Source: VAZQ01 sp963817135 (lineage in GTDB: Bacteria > Pseudomonadota > Alphaproteobacteria > Rhizobiales > Xanthobacteraceae). Taken from it: 64,000 bases of DNA. Within the stretch, counting starts at the first letter, position 1. The number at the start of each line of letters is the position of its first letter. This document shows, piece after piece, positions 50,392 to 59,311 of the stretch. The notes under the pieces are model-generated. The model was given only the letters and a program-made list of their open reading frames with translations, did not search any database and had not been told where the DNA came from. The translations under genes were made by a program, and so were the position numbers. The stretch spans positions 186,001 through 250,000 of the forward strand of contig CAWFNG010000002.1 in assembly GCA_963817135.1 (NCBI GenBank), written 5' to 3'.

Positions 50392-52101
50392 CTATTCGTG
50401 ATAGGACCAGGCCCGCGCGCTAGCCTGGAAATCATAGACAGGGGTGGGGCAGTTCTTGTCAGCTTTCACGTCGATGAGCACCGGCCCCTTGGCCGCGACA
50501 GCTTTGCCAAAAGTCTCATCGAGCTGCGCCGGATCATGGACGGTGAAGCCCGCTACGCCCAGCGCGCGCGCAAATCCCGCCCAGTCGTGATCCGGAATGC
50601 TGGTGAGCTCGGCGGGAAGCGCACCGGATTGATGTGCGCGCAGCCAGACATTGCCGAGCGCGCAATTGTTCAAGACCACATAGACGACGGGAAGGCCGTA
50701 ACGCGCCGCAGTCTGCACTTCCAGCCCGTGCATATGCATGCAGCCGTCGCCGGTGATAACCGCAACCCGACGGTTGGGCTGCGCGCATTGCACGCCGATG
50801 GCCGCCGGAATTGCCCAACCCATCGGGCCGAGATTGGTCGCAGAAATATATGTGCGCGGCTCGTACGCCGCCCAATAATGGCCGGCAAAGGCGCGATGCG
50901 CGCCGGAATCGATCAGCACGATGCCGTCCCGCGGGTATGCCCTGCGAAATGCGGCGATTGCGGTCGCAGGATGAATCGGCTTTGACCTCCGGCTGCAATT
51001 TTCGATGTCGTAGAGCCGAGGCTGCTCCTTGATCTTCGCCAGCCAGGCGCGCCGTTGGGCCTGACTTGCGGTCAACGCAGATGCAACGATGTCGGAGGAT
51101 TCCCGCATCAGTTCCAGAAAAGCACGGCAGCTGCCGGGGACGACGTGAGCCGCGTCGCCGTGCGTGGTCAACTCGCCCATATCCGTGTTCACATGAATGG
51201 TGTTCCGCTTGCGCAGCGTCCAATGCATGGTATCGCGTTCATTCAAGCCAGACCCCAGTACAATCAGTACATCGGGCGGGTCTTTGAGAATGGCCGCGGT
51301 GGCATGGCGCGTGCCGGCATAGCCGAAGACGCCGAGCGACAGTTCATGATCTTCGGGGAATACGCCCTTGGCACGCAGCGTGGTCGCGACAGGAATGCAC
51401 CAGTCCTCGGCAACCGCCTTTAGCGCGGCTGCCGCGCTGTCATGCTCGACGCCGGCACCGGCAAGAAAGGCGATCTTCGCTCCGCTTGTCTGACCGATCG
51501 AATGCAGCGCCGCTTGTGCCGCTATCCTGCTCAGCGGGTCCACTGCTGCAAAATAATCGGAGACGGGGGCGTAGTCTGCCCCGCACTCGCCGGCGATGAC
51601 ATCGTGCGTGAGCGAGAGATGCACCGGACCGCGCGGCTGGGCCCACATCGCTGTGAGTGCATGCCGCAGCCAGTGACTGAGATTGCGGGCGCTTGTGACC
51701 GTCGTGGACAGGCGTGTCAGCGGCTTCATGATTGCGGTGTCGTCGAGTGTCGCCTGGCTTGCATCCTGGAATTCGCCAAGTCCCTCCATGTCGACTGGAA
51801 TTTCGCCGCTAAGCACGAGAACCGGCGAGGCATCGGTTTTCGCGGCGGCTACGGCCGTTGCCATGTTGCACAGGCCCGGGCCACCGATCCCCAGTGCGGC
51901 GCCGAAACGGCCGCTCGCGCGCGCATAGCCGTCGGCCATGTAGGCGGCGCCGCCCTCGTGCGCGGCCACAATCGGACGCAGATGCGGATGCCGTGCCAGC
52001 GCCGGGAGAAACGAATCAATCAGGCCGCCTGGCACCAGAAAAAGGTGAGTGAGACCTTCCTGAACAAGGGCATCCAGTATGAAGTCGGAACCCAATGCCA
52101 T
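50392..52101 (-). CDS. Thiamine-diphosphate enzyme (acetolactate synthase/decarboxylase family)
   Basis: A 569-residue TPP enzyme with the three usual domains: Pyr (HLFLVPGGLIDSFLPAL, catalytic Glu in VAAHEGGAAYMADGYARA), middle (IAFLAGAGVEHDSAAAALKA) and PP with the motif GDGCMHMHGLEV...LNNCALG. Family members make or break 2-oxo acids (acetolactate, benzoylformate, sulfopyruvate type). ATG 52101 has AAAGG upstream. It is followed closely by the CMD gene; substrate unknown. Confidence 0.85.
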   Translation of the reverse strand: MALGSDFILDALVQEGLTHLFLVPGGLIDSFLPALARHPHLRPIVAAHEGGAAYMADGYARASGRFGAALGIGGPGLCNMATAVAAAKTDASPVLVLSGEIPVDMEGLGEFQDASQATLDDTAIMKPLTRLSTTVTSARNLSHWLRHALTAMWAQPRGPVHLSLTHDVIAGECGADYAPVSDYFAAVDPLSRIAAQAALHSIGQTSGAKIAFLAGAGVEHDSAAAALKAVAEDWCIPVATTLRAKGVFPEDHELSLGVFGYAGTRHATAAILKDPPDVLIVLGSGLNERDTMHWTLRKRNTIHVNTDMGELTTHGDAAHVVPGSCRAFLELMRESSDIVASALTASQAQRRAWLAKIKEQPRLYDIENCSRRSKPIHPATAIAAFRRAYPRDGIVLIDSGAHRAFAGHYWAAYEPRTYISATNLGPMGWAIPAAIGVQCAQPNRRVAVITGDGCMHMHGLEVQTAARYGLPVVYVVLNNCALGNVWLRAHQSGALPAELTSIPDHDWAGFARALGVAGFTVHDPAQLDETFGKAVAAKGPVLIDVKADKNCPTPVYDFQASARAWSYHE

Positions 52102-52151
52102 GGGCACCTTTCATTTATTCCTTTGAGCACGCGGCAACAGATTTGAAACCT

Positions 52152-52547
52152 TTAGTCGACCTCGACGGCGATCACGGTTTGCTTGTGGCGCATCAAGCGG
52201 CTGAAGAAATCTCCCAAAATTTTTAGCAAGCCGTACTTCTGCGTGAGCAACTGCTGACCATGGGCAGCCTCATCATCTTCACATATGCGGGCGCGCCCGT
52301 CGATCCAGGCGCCGCGGACATCTCCGCGCATGGTGCACGGTGCAACGCGGACCTTGGGATTGTTGCGAATGCGCTTCACCTTGCCGGCATCAGCTTCGGA
52401 ATAAATATAGAAAACGGTGATGGTGGGCGCGTTGCGCAATACATCCCGAGCGAACCAGACGGGAGTGGGCACACCGACCCCCGTCTTGCGGAAGGTTTCC
52501 AGGTTCAGGTACTTCGCCCCGGCGAACTGCGCGATGCCATTCGGCAT
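52152..52547 (-). CDS. PPOX-class FMN-binding protein
   Basis: A 131-residue split-barrel protein of the pyridoxamine-phosphate-oxidase/F420-linked type: AKYLNLETFRKTGVGVPTPV, FYIYSEADAGKVKRIRNNP and VRVAPCTMRGDVRGAWIDGR. Members bind FMN or F420 and often act as reductases of unknown substrate. The start overlaps the stop of a Gfo/Idh fragment (TAATG), so translation is coupled to it. Confidence 0.82.
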   Translation of the reverse strand: MPNGIAQFAGAKYLNLETFRKTGVGVPTPVWFARDVLRNAPTITVFYIYSEADAGKVKRIRNNPKVRVAPCTMRGDVRGAWIDGRARICEDDEAAHGQQLLTQKYGLLKILGDFFSRLMRHKQTVIAVEVD

Positions 52548-52765
52548 TATGGATCACCCATAAGGTGGCCGAATAGAGGGACGTCCTGTGTAAGCGACGG
52601 CCCTAAGGCCGCGGCCTTTTCGGCGCTGGCGAGGCTGGTGTTGGCGACGCCGACGATCTCGTAGCTCTCGGACAGCGCACGCAGCTCAGGGATGTGGGCT
52701 CGCGCCGCCCAGCTCCTGCCCGGCTGCAACCCGACGATGCCGACCCTGAGGCGGTGTCCTGTCAT
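52547..52765 (-). pseudogene. N-terminal fragment of a Gfo/Idh/MocA oxidoreductase
   Basis: Residues 1-50 (LRVGIVGLQPGRSWAARAH, SYEIVGVANTSLASAEKA) are the start of a Gfo/Idh/MocA Rossmann fold. After AALG the sequence no longer follows the family and the frame stops after 72 residues. The catalytic EKP region and the C-terminal domain are absent, so the protein cannot be a working enzyme. Confidence 0.75.
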
Positions 52766-52875
52766 GATGTCCAGTTCTCCTTTGCGCAGCCCCGGCCTTG
52801 CCGTTGAGGATGCGAGGTCACCATTGATGGGTATGAGGCACGTAGCCCAGACGCTGCGTGGCTAGGCAACGAGGC

Positions 52876-53553
52876 TCAATCCCCAAACACCCACCGGGTG
52901 ATCCGCACGTCCCTCTGATACCCGCCGTTCCTGGCAAATGGCTCGTCCTTCCAGAACCTGTCCGCAGCCGCGCGGTTCGGCAACTCGATCAGCAATGCCG
53001 TGCCCATATTGTCCGCACCATCCGCCGAGCGGATTGGCCCGCGGAAGATGAAGCTGTCGCCATACGACGCGAAGTATGATTCGTGCGCGTGCAAGTGCTC
53101 GCGGAAGAACTCCGGCGTGCCGGTTTTAGGTCCCGTACACAGGAACTGCTGCAGGCCCTTTCGAGAGTAGTCGGCGGCTCGCTTCTGGAAACTGTTCGAC
53201 CAGCGATGGATTTCGACCCGCTGGTATACATCGGCCTTGTTCATCGGCTCGTCGGCAACGAACTTGTCCGCCGCCGCGCAATCGTCGAGCTGCATAAAAA
53301 ACGACGTGCCGAGGGTGTCGCGGCCGTCGTCGGAGACCAAATGGCCGTAGCCGATGACGCGCTCACCGAAATTTTTGACGTAGGTGTTCTGCTCCGCCAC
53401 CAGGGTACGCCGGGCGGCTTTCATCCCCGGCTTGTCCCAGCAGTAGATTGCCCACTCCGCCGGCTTGGTGCGGTAGTAGTCCTTCAGCGCCTCGCCCCGC
53501 AAACCATAGCGTGGATCGCCCGGCAGATATCCGGCGGATTGTTCGCTCGGCAT
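52876..53553 (-). CDS. Tandem YciI-like domain protein
   Basis: A 225-residue protein with two YCII/YciI-like domains, each ending in the same pattern: GTSFFMQLDDCAAADKFVAD...VYQRVEIHRW and GTALLIELPNRAAADRFWKD...GYQRDVRITRW. YciI domains are dimeric alpha-beta barrels, some with an active-site His/Asp, often linked to chlorinated or extradiol pathways. No enzyme activity can be stated. It is a single gene with no operon partners. Confidence 0.75.
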   Translation of the reverse strand: MPSEQSAGYLPGDPRYGLRGEALKDYYRTKPAEWAIYCWDKPGMKAARRTLVAEQNTYVKNFGERVIGYGHLVSDDGRDTLGTSFFMQLDDCAAADKFVADEPMNKADVYQRVEIHRWSNSFQKRAADYSRKGLQQFLCTGPKTGTPEFFREHLHAHESYFASYGDSFIFRGPIRSADGADNMGTALLIELPNRAAADRFWKDEPFARNGGYQRDVRITRWVFGD

Positions 53554-53619
53554 GTCACCTCCCCAATCAGGCGGCTTTTGATGAGCATAGCATCAGGTTC
53601 GAATACCAACTGATCAATC

Positions 53620-53919
53620 TCAAGAGAGCGAAGTACTCGGCCTGGGTATCTGAGGAGAGCTTTTCGCATTCGATGAGAAAATAAGAGCCATCACACGGCA
53701 GTTATTGAGCACATCTACGATCGCGGCCCCCCAATCCGTCCCCGGCAAAATATCGGCGGCGCGATTCAGCAGCGAATTTGTGAGATTGCCGTCGATGACT
53801 GCTTTCCCTCCCGCATCGACGAGTTCCAAGCACATCTCTCTCGCGCTTTTTGCAGTGCAAATGGACCCAAAGATTACGCGCTGTTTATGGGCCTTGAGCG
53901 ATGTGTGCAGTGCACACAA
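53620..53919 (-). pseudogene. Decayed TIR-domain remnant
   Basis: A broken frame with TIR-like pieces: SAREMCLELVDAGGKAVID matches the first helix region and RAADILPGTDWGAAIVDVLN, then NCRVMALIFSSNAKSSPQI, matches the DILPGxDWG...ALIFSSxxxxSPQ core of bacterial TIR proteins. An insertion splits the first part (DGNLTNSLLN), the sequence then goes out of frame after PQI, and no effector or C-terminal domain remains. Confidence 0.5.
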
Positions 53920-54004
53920 GGCATGCGCATCAGACAGCGCCGAAATTTACGCTGGTGCGTTGAGGCCAGGGCGATCACACCAGAAATAGAGAGAAAAGAG
54001 CCTC

Positions 54005-54166
54005 ATGAAAAAGATAATCGGAATTGCCGCGCTTGCAGTTGTGCTCCTGGGCAGCACGAATTTTGTTGTTGCTCAAGCCACCCGCGACCAGGGCGCGAAT
54101 ACCGGCAGCGAAGCAAACCGGCAGGAGCATCAGCAGGAAGGGATATATTCCGGTAACGGACGCTAA
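54005..54166 (+). CDS. Small secreted protein
   Basis: A 53-residue protein with signal peptide (KKIIGIAALAVVLLGSTNFVV, trimmed near VVA|Q). The mature part is polar and Gln/Asn/Gly-rich (TRDQGANTGSEANRQEHQQE). GAGAGAAAAGAG lies before the ATG. The inverted repeat ACTCGGCCG/CGGCCGAGT 20-50 nt downstream might be a terminator without a T run. Function unknown. Confidence 0.6.
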   Translation: MKKIIGIAALAVVLLGSTNFVVAQATRDQGANTGSEANRQEHQQEGIYSGNGR

Positions 54167-54406
54167 TCCCTCCAGCGCGATACTCGGCCGGGGTGAAAAA
54201 AGTTCGCGTCGGCCGAGTTGCGCCGAGTCGACGGTGCGGTGCATCTGTGTATTGAAGTGCCAATTAACTTGCAGCCGGCACTCGCACAGCACCGAGCGCG
54301 CCGTGCGTCGCATCGCTCGGCCGGCTTCCCGCCGCTAAGCTGGCGGGAACGCCAGAAACATGCTTCGCTGCCGAATAATGAAGGACGCCCATCGGAGAAC
54401 GCCCTT

Positions 54407-55381
54407 ATGACGAGAACTGCATTGCTTGCGGTTTGCATGGGGCTTTTGTGCGCCGGAAACGTCGCAGCACCGGCGCGTGGTGATGACGCCTATCCGACAC
54501 GCCCGGTGCGCGTGATCGTCGGATTCCCGGCCGGCTCCGCGGCGGATATCACCGCCCGCGTGGTGGGTCAGCACACAGGGCAGCTTCTCGGCCAGCAGAT
54601 CGTGATCGAGAACAAGGCCGGAGCGGGATCTAATCTTGCGGCGGAATCCGTCGCTCGCGCGCCGAAGGACGGTTACACGCTATTGCTTGCAACGATCGCC
54701 AATGCCATCAATGCGGTCGTCAAGCCCAATGCGGCGTTCAATTTTCCCAAGGATTTTGCGCCGATCGTACGCCTGACCACGACGCCAAACATTCTTGTCG
54801 TGCATCCCTCCCTCGGGATCAAAAGCGTCCAAGAGCTGATCGACCTCGCCAAGGCCAAGCCTGACCAGTTGTTATTCGCCTCCTCCGGGGTCGCAACCGG
54901 CACCCACCTCGCCGCCGAGCTGTTCAAAATGCTCACTGGCACGAAGATGGTGCACGTGCCCTATGCCGGCAGTCCGCCGGCGGTCACCGACCTGCTCGCC
55001 GGTCGCGTTCAGGTCTTCTTCTCGCCGGCCTCGACGGTGCTATCGCATGTGCGCGCGGGAAAGCTGGTGGCGCTCGCATCCACCGAAGCCAGGCGCACCG
55101 CGATCGCGCCTGAGCTGCCGACCATGGCGGAGGCGGGGTTGCCCGGTTTCGCGACTGGGCTGTGGTTCGGGCTGCTGGCGCCGGCGGGTACGTCGAAGGA
55201 CGTCATTGACAAGCTCGGCCGCGCTGCAAACGAGGCGTTGCAGGCTGACGAGGTGACAAGGCCGCTGGCACAGCAGGGCATCGATCCGGTCGGTGGCAGT
55301 CCCGAGGAATTCGCGCGCTACATCGACGGCGAGATGCAACGATGGGCGATGGTCGCGGAGGCCGCCGGACTGAAGAATTAG
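54407..55381 (+). CDS. Bug-family (tripartite tricarboxylate) solute receptor
   Basis: A 324-residue receptor with signal peptide TALLAVCMGLLCAGNVAAPA. Motifs: YPTRPVRVIVGFPAGSAADI, IENKAGAGSNLAAESVARA, LFASSGVATGTHLAAELFK, HVPYAGSPPAVTDLLAGRV, LPTMAEAGLPGF. ATG 54407 has GGAGAA upstream; the longer frame from 54218 has no family similarity. It is not linked to TctAB genes. It precedes, on the other strand, the AtzD-family gene. Confidence 0.88.
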   Translation: MTRTALLAVCMGLLCAGNVAAPARGDDAYPTRPVRVIVGFPAGSAADITARVVGQHTGQLLGQQIVIENKAGAGSNLAAESVARAPKDGYTLLLATIANAINAVVKPNAAFNFPKDFAPIVRLTTTPNILVVHPSLGIKSVQELIDLAKAKPDQLLFASSGVATGTHLAAELFKMLTGTKMVHVPYAGSPPAVTDLLAGRVQVFFSPASTVLSHVRAGKLVALASTEARRTAIAPELPTMAEAGLPGFATGLWFGLLAPAGTSKDVIDKLGRAANEALQADEVTRPLAQQGIDPVGGSPEEFARYIDGEMQRWAMVAEAAGLKN

Positions 55382-55439
55382 GCGTTTTGCGAATGCCTCT
55401 TTAGCGCTTCCGTCATCTGGGTGCTGCAGATCGCCGCCG

Positions 55440-56540
55440 TCAGCCGGTTGCGCTGCGATCGACGATCAGCGCGACCGGGCCGCCGCCATCCGGCCCCTGG
55501 TGCTCGGCGCCGCCCGATACGTAAATTTCGGCATGGCCCAGAAGGCCCGCCAGCGCTCCGCAGACAAAAGCCCGCGCATGGCGCGTTGCGGCAACATCGC
55601 AATCATCGAGCATGGTATGGCGAAACCCGCGCAGCCGGCCGTCATGGCTTGCCTCCGCCTTGGCAAGCGTTGCAATGAGACGGCCACGGTCGCGCGCTGC
55701 AAGCTGACCCGATGTGACAAGCCCGAGCCGGCCAAGCGCGGCGCGCACCGGCTCGATGTCGATGGCGTCCGCCATCACCGCGTGATCGACGGCAAGCGGG
55801 CCCGACCATGCCTGCGACATGCCGAGCACAATGATCTCGTGGCCGAGCAGTTCGATGCCGGCCGAGCTGCTGGTGCGGCCCGACCACAGCTCCCGGCGCG
55901 TTGCGATGTCGGTGTCGTTTAGCTCCCAGCGATTGATTTCACCAAGCGCCACCGCGGCGCCGAGCGTGCTCGCTGCCCGTGACAGTCCCATGGATTTCAG
56001 CGTGTCGCCGGTGGCAACCGTCGCACCGCGGGAGAGCGCCTCGCCGACGCGCTGTGCCGTGAGCAGCGGGCACTTGATCTGCACGAAGTGCACGTCGGAG
56101 GGATCCGCGATGCCGGCATCTTTCATTGCCGCCTGCACCCCCAGAGCTACCTGGTCAATCTGCTGCACGCGGCCGAGATGCTCGAATGCAAGTTCCGGCG
56201 TGTGCGCGCGGCCGATTGCCAGCGCCGGCCGCCCGCCGCCATCGCCATCGCGCCGTTCGAAAATGATCCAGTGCGGCGCCATGGCTCCCTCGGTGCCTCC
56301 AGACATTACGAGGCAGATTTTGCCGGCATCCTCTGCCGCGAGGAACCGCGCAAACAACGCGCTCAGCACCGAGGTGGCAAAGCCGCGGCTGAAATCGTTC
56401 ACCAGGCCATTGCCTTCGGTCTTTGCAAGGACGGCAATAACGCCTTTTGGATCGATGCGACCGGAAGCGATCGCAGCCTCGATGCCGGAGACATCGTCCG
56501 GGGCGGCGGCAGAAATGCGGTGAACCCTGGCAATGGGCAT
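55440..56540 (-). CDS. Ring-opening amidohydrolase, cyanuric acid hydrolase/barbiturase family
   Basis: A 366-residue AtzD/TrzD/barbiturase-family enzyme, with three repeated domains that each give a Ser-Lys pair: K40 (LAKTEGNG)/S80 (VMSGGTEG), K156 (QIKCPLL)/S226 (TSSSAGIE) and K294 (TLAKAEASH)/S342 (YVSGGAEH). The family opens cyanuric acid or barbituric acid rings. Which substrate is used cannot be decided from sequence. It ends the seven-gene operon, 28 nt after the first receptor gene. Confidence 0.88.
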   Translation of the reverse strand: MPIARVHRISAAAPDDVSGIEAAIASGRIDPKGVIAVLAKTEGNGLVNDFSRGFATSVLSALFARFLAAEDAGKICLVMSGGTEGAMAPHWIIFERRDGDGGGRPALAIGRAHTPELAFEHLGRVQQIDQVALGVQAAMKDAGIADPSDVHFVQIKCPLLTAQRVGEALSRGATVATGDTLKSMGLSRAASTLGAAVALGEINRWELNDTDIATRRELWSGRTSSSAGIELLGHEIIVLGMSQAWSGPLAVDHAVMADAIDIEPVRAALGRLGLVTSGQLAARDRGRLIATLAKAEASHDGRLRGFRHTMLDDCDVAATRHARAFVCGALAGLLGHAEIYVSGGAEHQGPDGGGPVALIVDRSATG

Positions 56541-56568
56541 GAAACGGCATGCTCGTCGTCGTTGCGCG

Positions 56569-57603
56569 TCAGTTGCGCGCGCCTGTCAGGAGCCGCTCCG
56601 CCTTCGGCGGCAGGAATGACCGGCTGAACACGTCGGCAACCGCCGGCTTGCGCGGCAACTCGAATGAAGCGGCAATTGCTTCAATGGATTCCGCCATGCG
56701 CGCGTCCTTGATGTCGCCGACACCCAGCTCGGCTGCTTCAGGCGTTGCGATGAGCGTATTGGTCACGTAAAGGAGGCGCTGCTTCTCGATAGCCTGATTG
56801 AGAAGCGGCTCTTTGCGTCCCAGTAATTGAATCGCCGCGTCGGGGTTGGCGAGCACTTCGCCCATCGCCTTATTGACCGCCCGCAACAGCCCCTTCACCG
56901 CCTCGGGCTTCTCCCTTGCGAGACGCTGCGAAACCATCACCCCGTTGGAATAAAGATCGAGCCCCGAGTCGGAATAGTAGATCCAGCGAAAGTCCTTCTC
57001 CGGATCGAGCTTGAGGGCGACCAGATTCATGTAGCTCGTCGCGGTGAAGATGGCGATCACGTCGACCTGGCCCTGCAGCAGCATCTGCTCCTGCAGATTG
57101 GGTGCGACGTTCAAGATGTCGATTGCGGCATAATCGACGCCGTTTTTCTTTGCCAGCAGAGGCAGCAGCTTGAATGACGCGCCGCCGGGCGGCGTGCCGA
57201 GCTTCCTGCCGGCCAGATCCTTGAACGATCTGATCGGACTCGCGGCCTTGGTGAGCAGCGCAAACGGCGCCTTGCTGTAGATCATGTAGACCATGAGCGG
57301 CGCTTCGCCGGGCTTCATCGCCGCACTCTGAATGACCGCATTCATGTCCCCGAAGCCGGCGTCATAGGCGCCGGACATCACGCGTGTCACTGTCGCAGCC
57401 GAGCCTTCGCCCTGATCGATGGTGACGTCGAGCTTCTCGGCTGCAAAGTAACCCTTCTCCTGCGCCCAGTAATACCAGCTATGGATGCCTTGCAGCTTCC
57501 AGTCCAGGGTGAAGCGAAGCTTCGTCGCTTCTTGCGCGCCGGCATTGCAGATGCAGACTGCCAAGCCAATCGTGATTGCAGCGAAATTGCGGATCAAATA
57601 CAT
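56569..57603 (-). CDS. NMT1/THI5-like ABC receptor (first)
   Basis: A 344-residue extracytoplasmic receptor with leader LIRNFAAITIGLAVCICNAG. Family motifs: RFTLDWKLQGIHSWYYWAQE, VTIDQGEGSAATVTRVMSG, GFGDMNAVIQ, SPIRSFKDLAGRKLGTPPGG, PNLQEQMLLQGQVD. The DQGEGS loop and FGDMN element recur in the second receptor of the operon (61550-62584), so the two are paralogues. NMT1-type receptors commonly bind pyrimidine-like or aromatic ligands, consistent with the ring-opening enzyme downstream. Confidence 0.85.
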   Translation of the reverse strand: MYLIRNFAAITIGLAVCICNAGAQEATKLRFTLDWKLQGIHSWYYWAQEKGYFAAEKLDVTIDQGEGSAATVTRVMSGAYDAGFGDMNAVIQSAAMKPGEAPLMVYMIYSKAPFALLTKAASPIRSFKDLAGRKLGTPPGGASFKLLPLLAKKNGVDYAAIDILNVAPNLQEQMLLQGQVDVIAIFTATSYMNLVALKLDPEKDFRWIYYSDSGLDLYSNGVMVSQRLAREKPEAVKGLLRAVNKAMGEVLANPDAAIQLLGRKEPLLNQAIEKQRLLYVTNTLIATPEAAELGVGDIKDARMAESIEAIAASFELPRKPAVADVFSRSFLPPKAERLLTGARN

Positions 57604-57675
57604 ATGCTTTTCCTGCGTTTCTGAGCCTTGCGAAAAATGCGCGCCTTTTTTGGCCGCGTTGCCGCTTGTCGAGGA

Positions 57676-58449
57676 TCAACCCATGGCGAACTCGTCTTTG
57701 CGCAGCGCCCAGCCGGTGACGCGCCCTTCAATGAAGGAGAAGATGACGTAGAGCCCGACGCCGAGGACTGCGAGCACCAGAAGCCCGGCGAACACCAGCG
57801 GGACATCGAAGCTCGAACTCGCAATCATCATCAGGTTGCCGATGCCGCGATTGGAGGCGACGGTCTCGGCAATCACCGTGCCGACGAATGCCTGCGTCAC
57901 GGCCACTTTCAGCGAGGCAAAGAAGTAGGGCATGGCGCGCGGCAGCCCGACATTGATCAATATGTCGAGCCGGCTCGCCTTGAGCGCCCGCATCACGTCT
58001 TCGAGTTCGGGCTCGGTGGTGGCGAGGCCGGTTGCCACGTTCACCACGATGGGAAAGATGCAGAGAATCATGGCGGTGAGCACCGCGGGTACCGTGCCGG
58101 CGCCGAACCACAGCACGAAGATCGGCACCACCGCGACCTTCGGGATGCTGGAGAAGCCGACCAGCAGCGGATAGGCGACATCATAGGCTAGCCGCGACGA
58201 GCCGATGAAGGCGCCCAACAGCACACCGAACACGATGCCCCCCGCGAAGCCGACCAGCGTCGTGTAAAGCGTCTGCGCCGCATGCGGCATGATGGCGGGA
58301 AAGCGCATCCACAGCGTCGCCAGTATCTGCGTCGGCCGCGGCAGCACGATTTCCTTGACCTGGAACATGAGGCAAAGGAGTTCCCAGGCGACAAAGAAAC
58401 CGATGATGAGCGCGGCCGAGGCCATGCGCCGGCGTATTTGCGGGTTCAC
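57676..58449 (-). CDS. ABC transporter permease (SsuC/TauC-like)
   Basis: A 257-residue BPD permease with about six helices (AALIIGFFVAWELLCLMF; LVGFAGGIVFGVLLGAFIG; ILCIFPIVVNVATGLA; VFAGLLVLAVLGVGLYVIF) and the EAA loop region ELEDVMRALKASRLDILINVGLP. The GTG start overlaps the ATPase stop (GTGA). It joins the adjacent ATPase and the two receptors to form a complete importer. Confidence 0.88.
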   Translation of the reverse strand: MNPQIRRRMASAALIIGFFVAWELLCLMFQVKEIVLPRPTQILATLWMRFPAIMPHAAQTLYTTLVGFAGGIVFGVLLGAFIGSSRLAYDVAYPLLVGFSSIPKVAVVPIFVLWFGAGTVPAVLTAMILCIFPIVVNVATGLATTEPELEDVMRALKASRLDILINVGLPRAMPYFFASLKVAVTQAFVGTVIAETVASNRGIGNLMMIASSSFDVPLVFAGLLVLAVLGVGLYVIFSFIEGRVTGWALRKDEFAMG

Positions 58450-59294
58450 TGGACTGTCTCCGGGCGGGTACCGATGATGAGTTCGCGTAGCCGCTGCGTG
58501 AGCGCGACAAAATCGGAGTGGTAGGACATGGCGATGGTGCGTGGGCGCGCAAAGGGCACGACGCTCTCGTCGATGATGCGGCCGGGTCGCGCCTGCATCA
58601 CGCAAATGCGGTTGGCGAGATAACTCGCCTCTTTGAGATCATGGGTGACCAGCAGCACCGTGGGCCGGTGCGTCATCCACAGCTCCTGCATGATCGCCCA
58701 CAGTTCCTCGCGGGTGAACTGATCGAGCGCGCCGAACGGCTCGTCGAGCATGAGCAGCTGCGGCTCATGCACCAGCGCGCGACAGAGCGAAGCGCGTTGG
58801 AGCATGCCGCCGGACAGCTGCCACGGATATTTATCGCTGAAGCCTTTGAGGCCGACCTGCGCCAGCAGCATCTCGATGCGATCGGTGAACTCGGTCTTGC
58901 GCTTGGCGCGATAGTCCCGCCGAAATGGCGGGACTATCTTGAGCGGCAGCATTACGTTGTCGCGCAGCTTGAGCCATGGCAGGAGGGTGGGGTTCTGAAA
59001 GGCCATGCCCACGCGTACCGGCTCTGCTCCCACTTCGCGCCCGGCGACGAAAACATAGCCGCTGGTTGCGCGGATGAGGCCGGTGACCAGCTTGAGGATG
59101 GTGGATTTTCCGCAGCCCGAGGGGCCCACCAGTGCAATGAAATCGCCCTTCTCGATGGCGAGTTCGGTCTCATCCAGGGCGCGCACCGATCGCTCGCCCC
59201 GTCCATAGGTAAGTGTCACCTTTTCCAGCCTGACAAAAGCGTCGTGGTGCGGTGGTTCGGGCAGGATCACATTCGCCGGACTTGCCATGAGCAT
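58446..59294 (-). CDS. ABC transporter ATPase (SsuB/TauB-like)
   Basis: A 282-residue ATPase: Walker A GPSGCGKST, Q-loop AFQNPTLLPWLKL, signature LSGGMLQRA, Walker B LLMLDEPFGALDQ and VTHDLKEA. ATG 59294 has an AGAGGACG site; the longer frame overlaps the cyclic amidohydrolase and is rejected. It is 17 nt after that gene and overlaps the permease start by 4 nt. It resembles the orphan ATPase at 47074. Confidence 0.9.
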   Translation of the reverse strand: MLMASPANVILPEPPHHDAFVRLEKVTLTYGRGERSVRALDETELAIEKGDFIALVGPSGCGKSTILKLVTGLIRATSGYVFVAGREVGAEPVRVGMAFQNPTLLPWLKLRDNVMLPLKIVPPFRRDYRAKRKTEFTDRIEMLLAQVGLKGFSDKYPWQLSGGMLQRASLCRALVHEPQLLMLDEPFGALDQFTREELWAIMQELWMTHRPTVLLVTHDLKEASYLANRICVMQARPGRIIDESVVPFARPRTIAMSYHSDFVALTQRLRELIIGTRPETVQ

Positions 59295-59311
59295 TACGCC
59301 GCGTCCTCTTT

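Noticed and set aside
53902..53918. TGTGTGCAGTGCACACA as another member of the TGTGA-N6-TCACA set
   Set aside because: Half-sites and spacing differ, it is in the TIR remnant and 86 nt from the next start; treated as chance palindrome.
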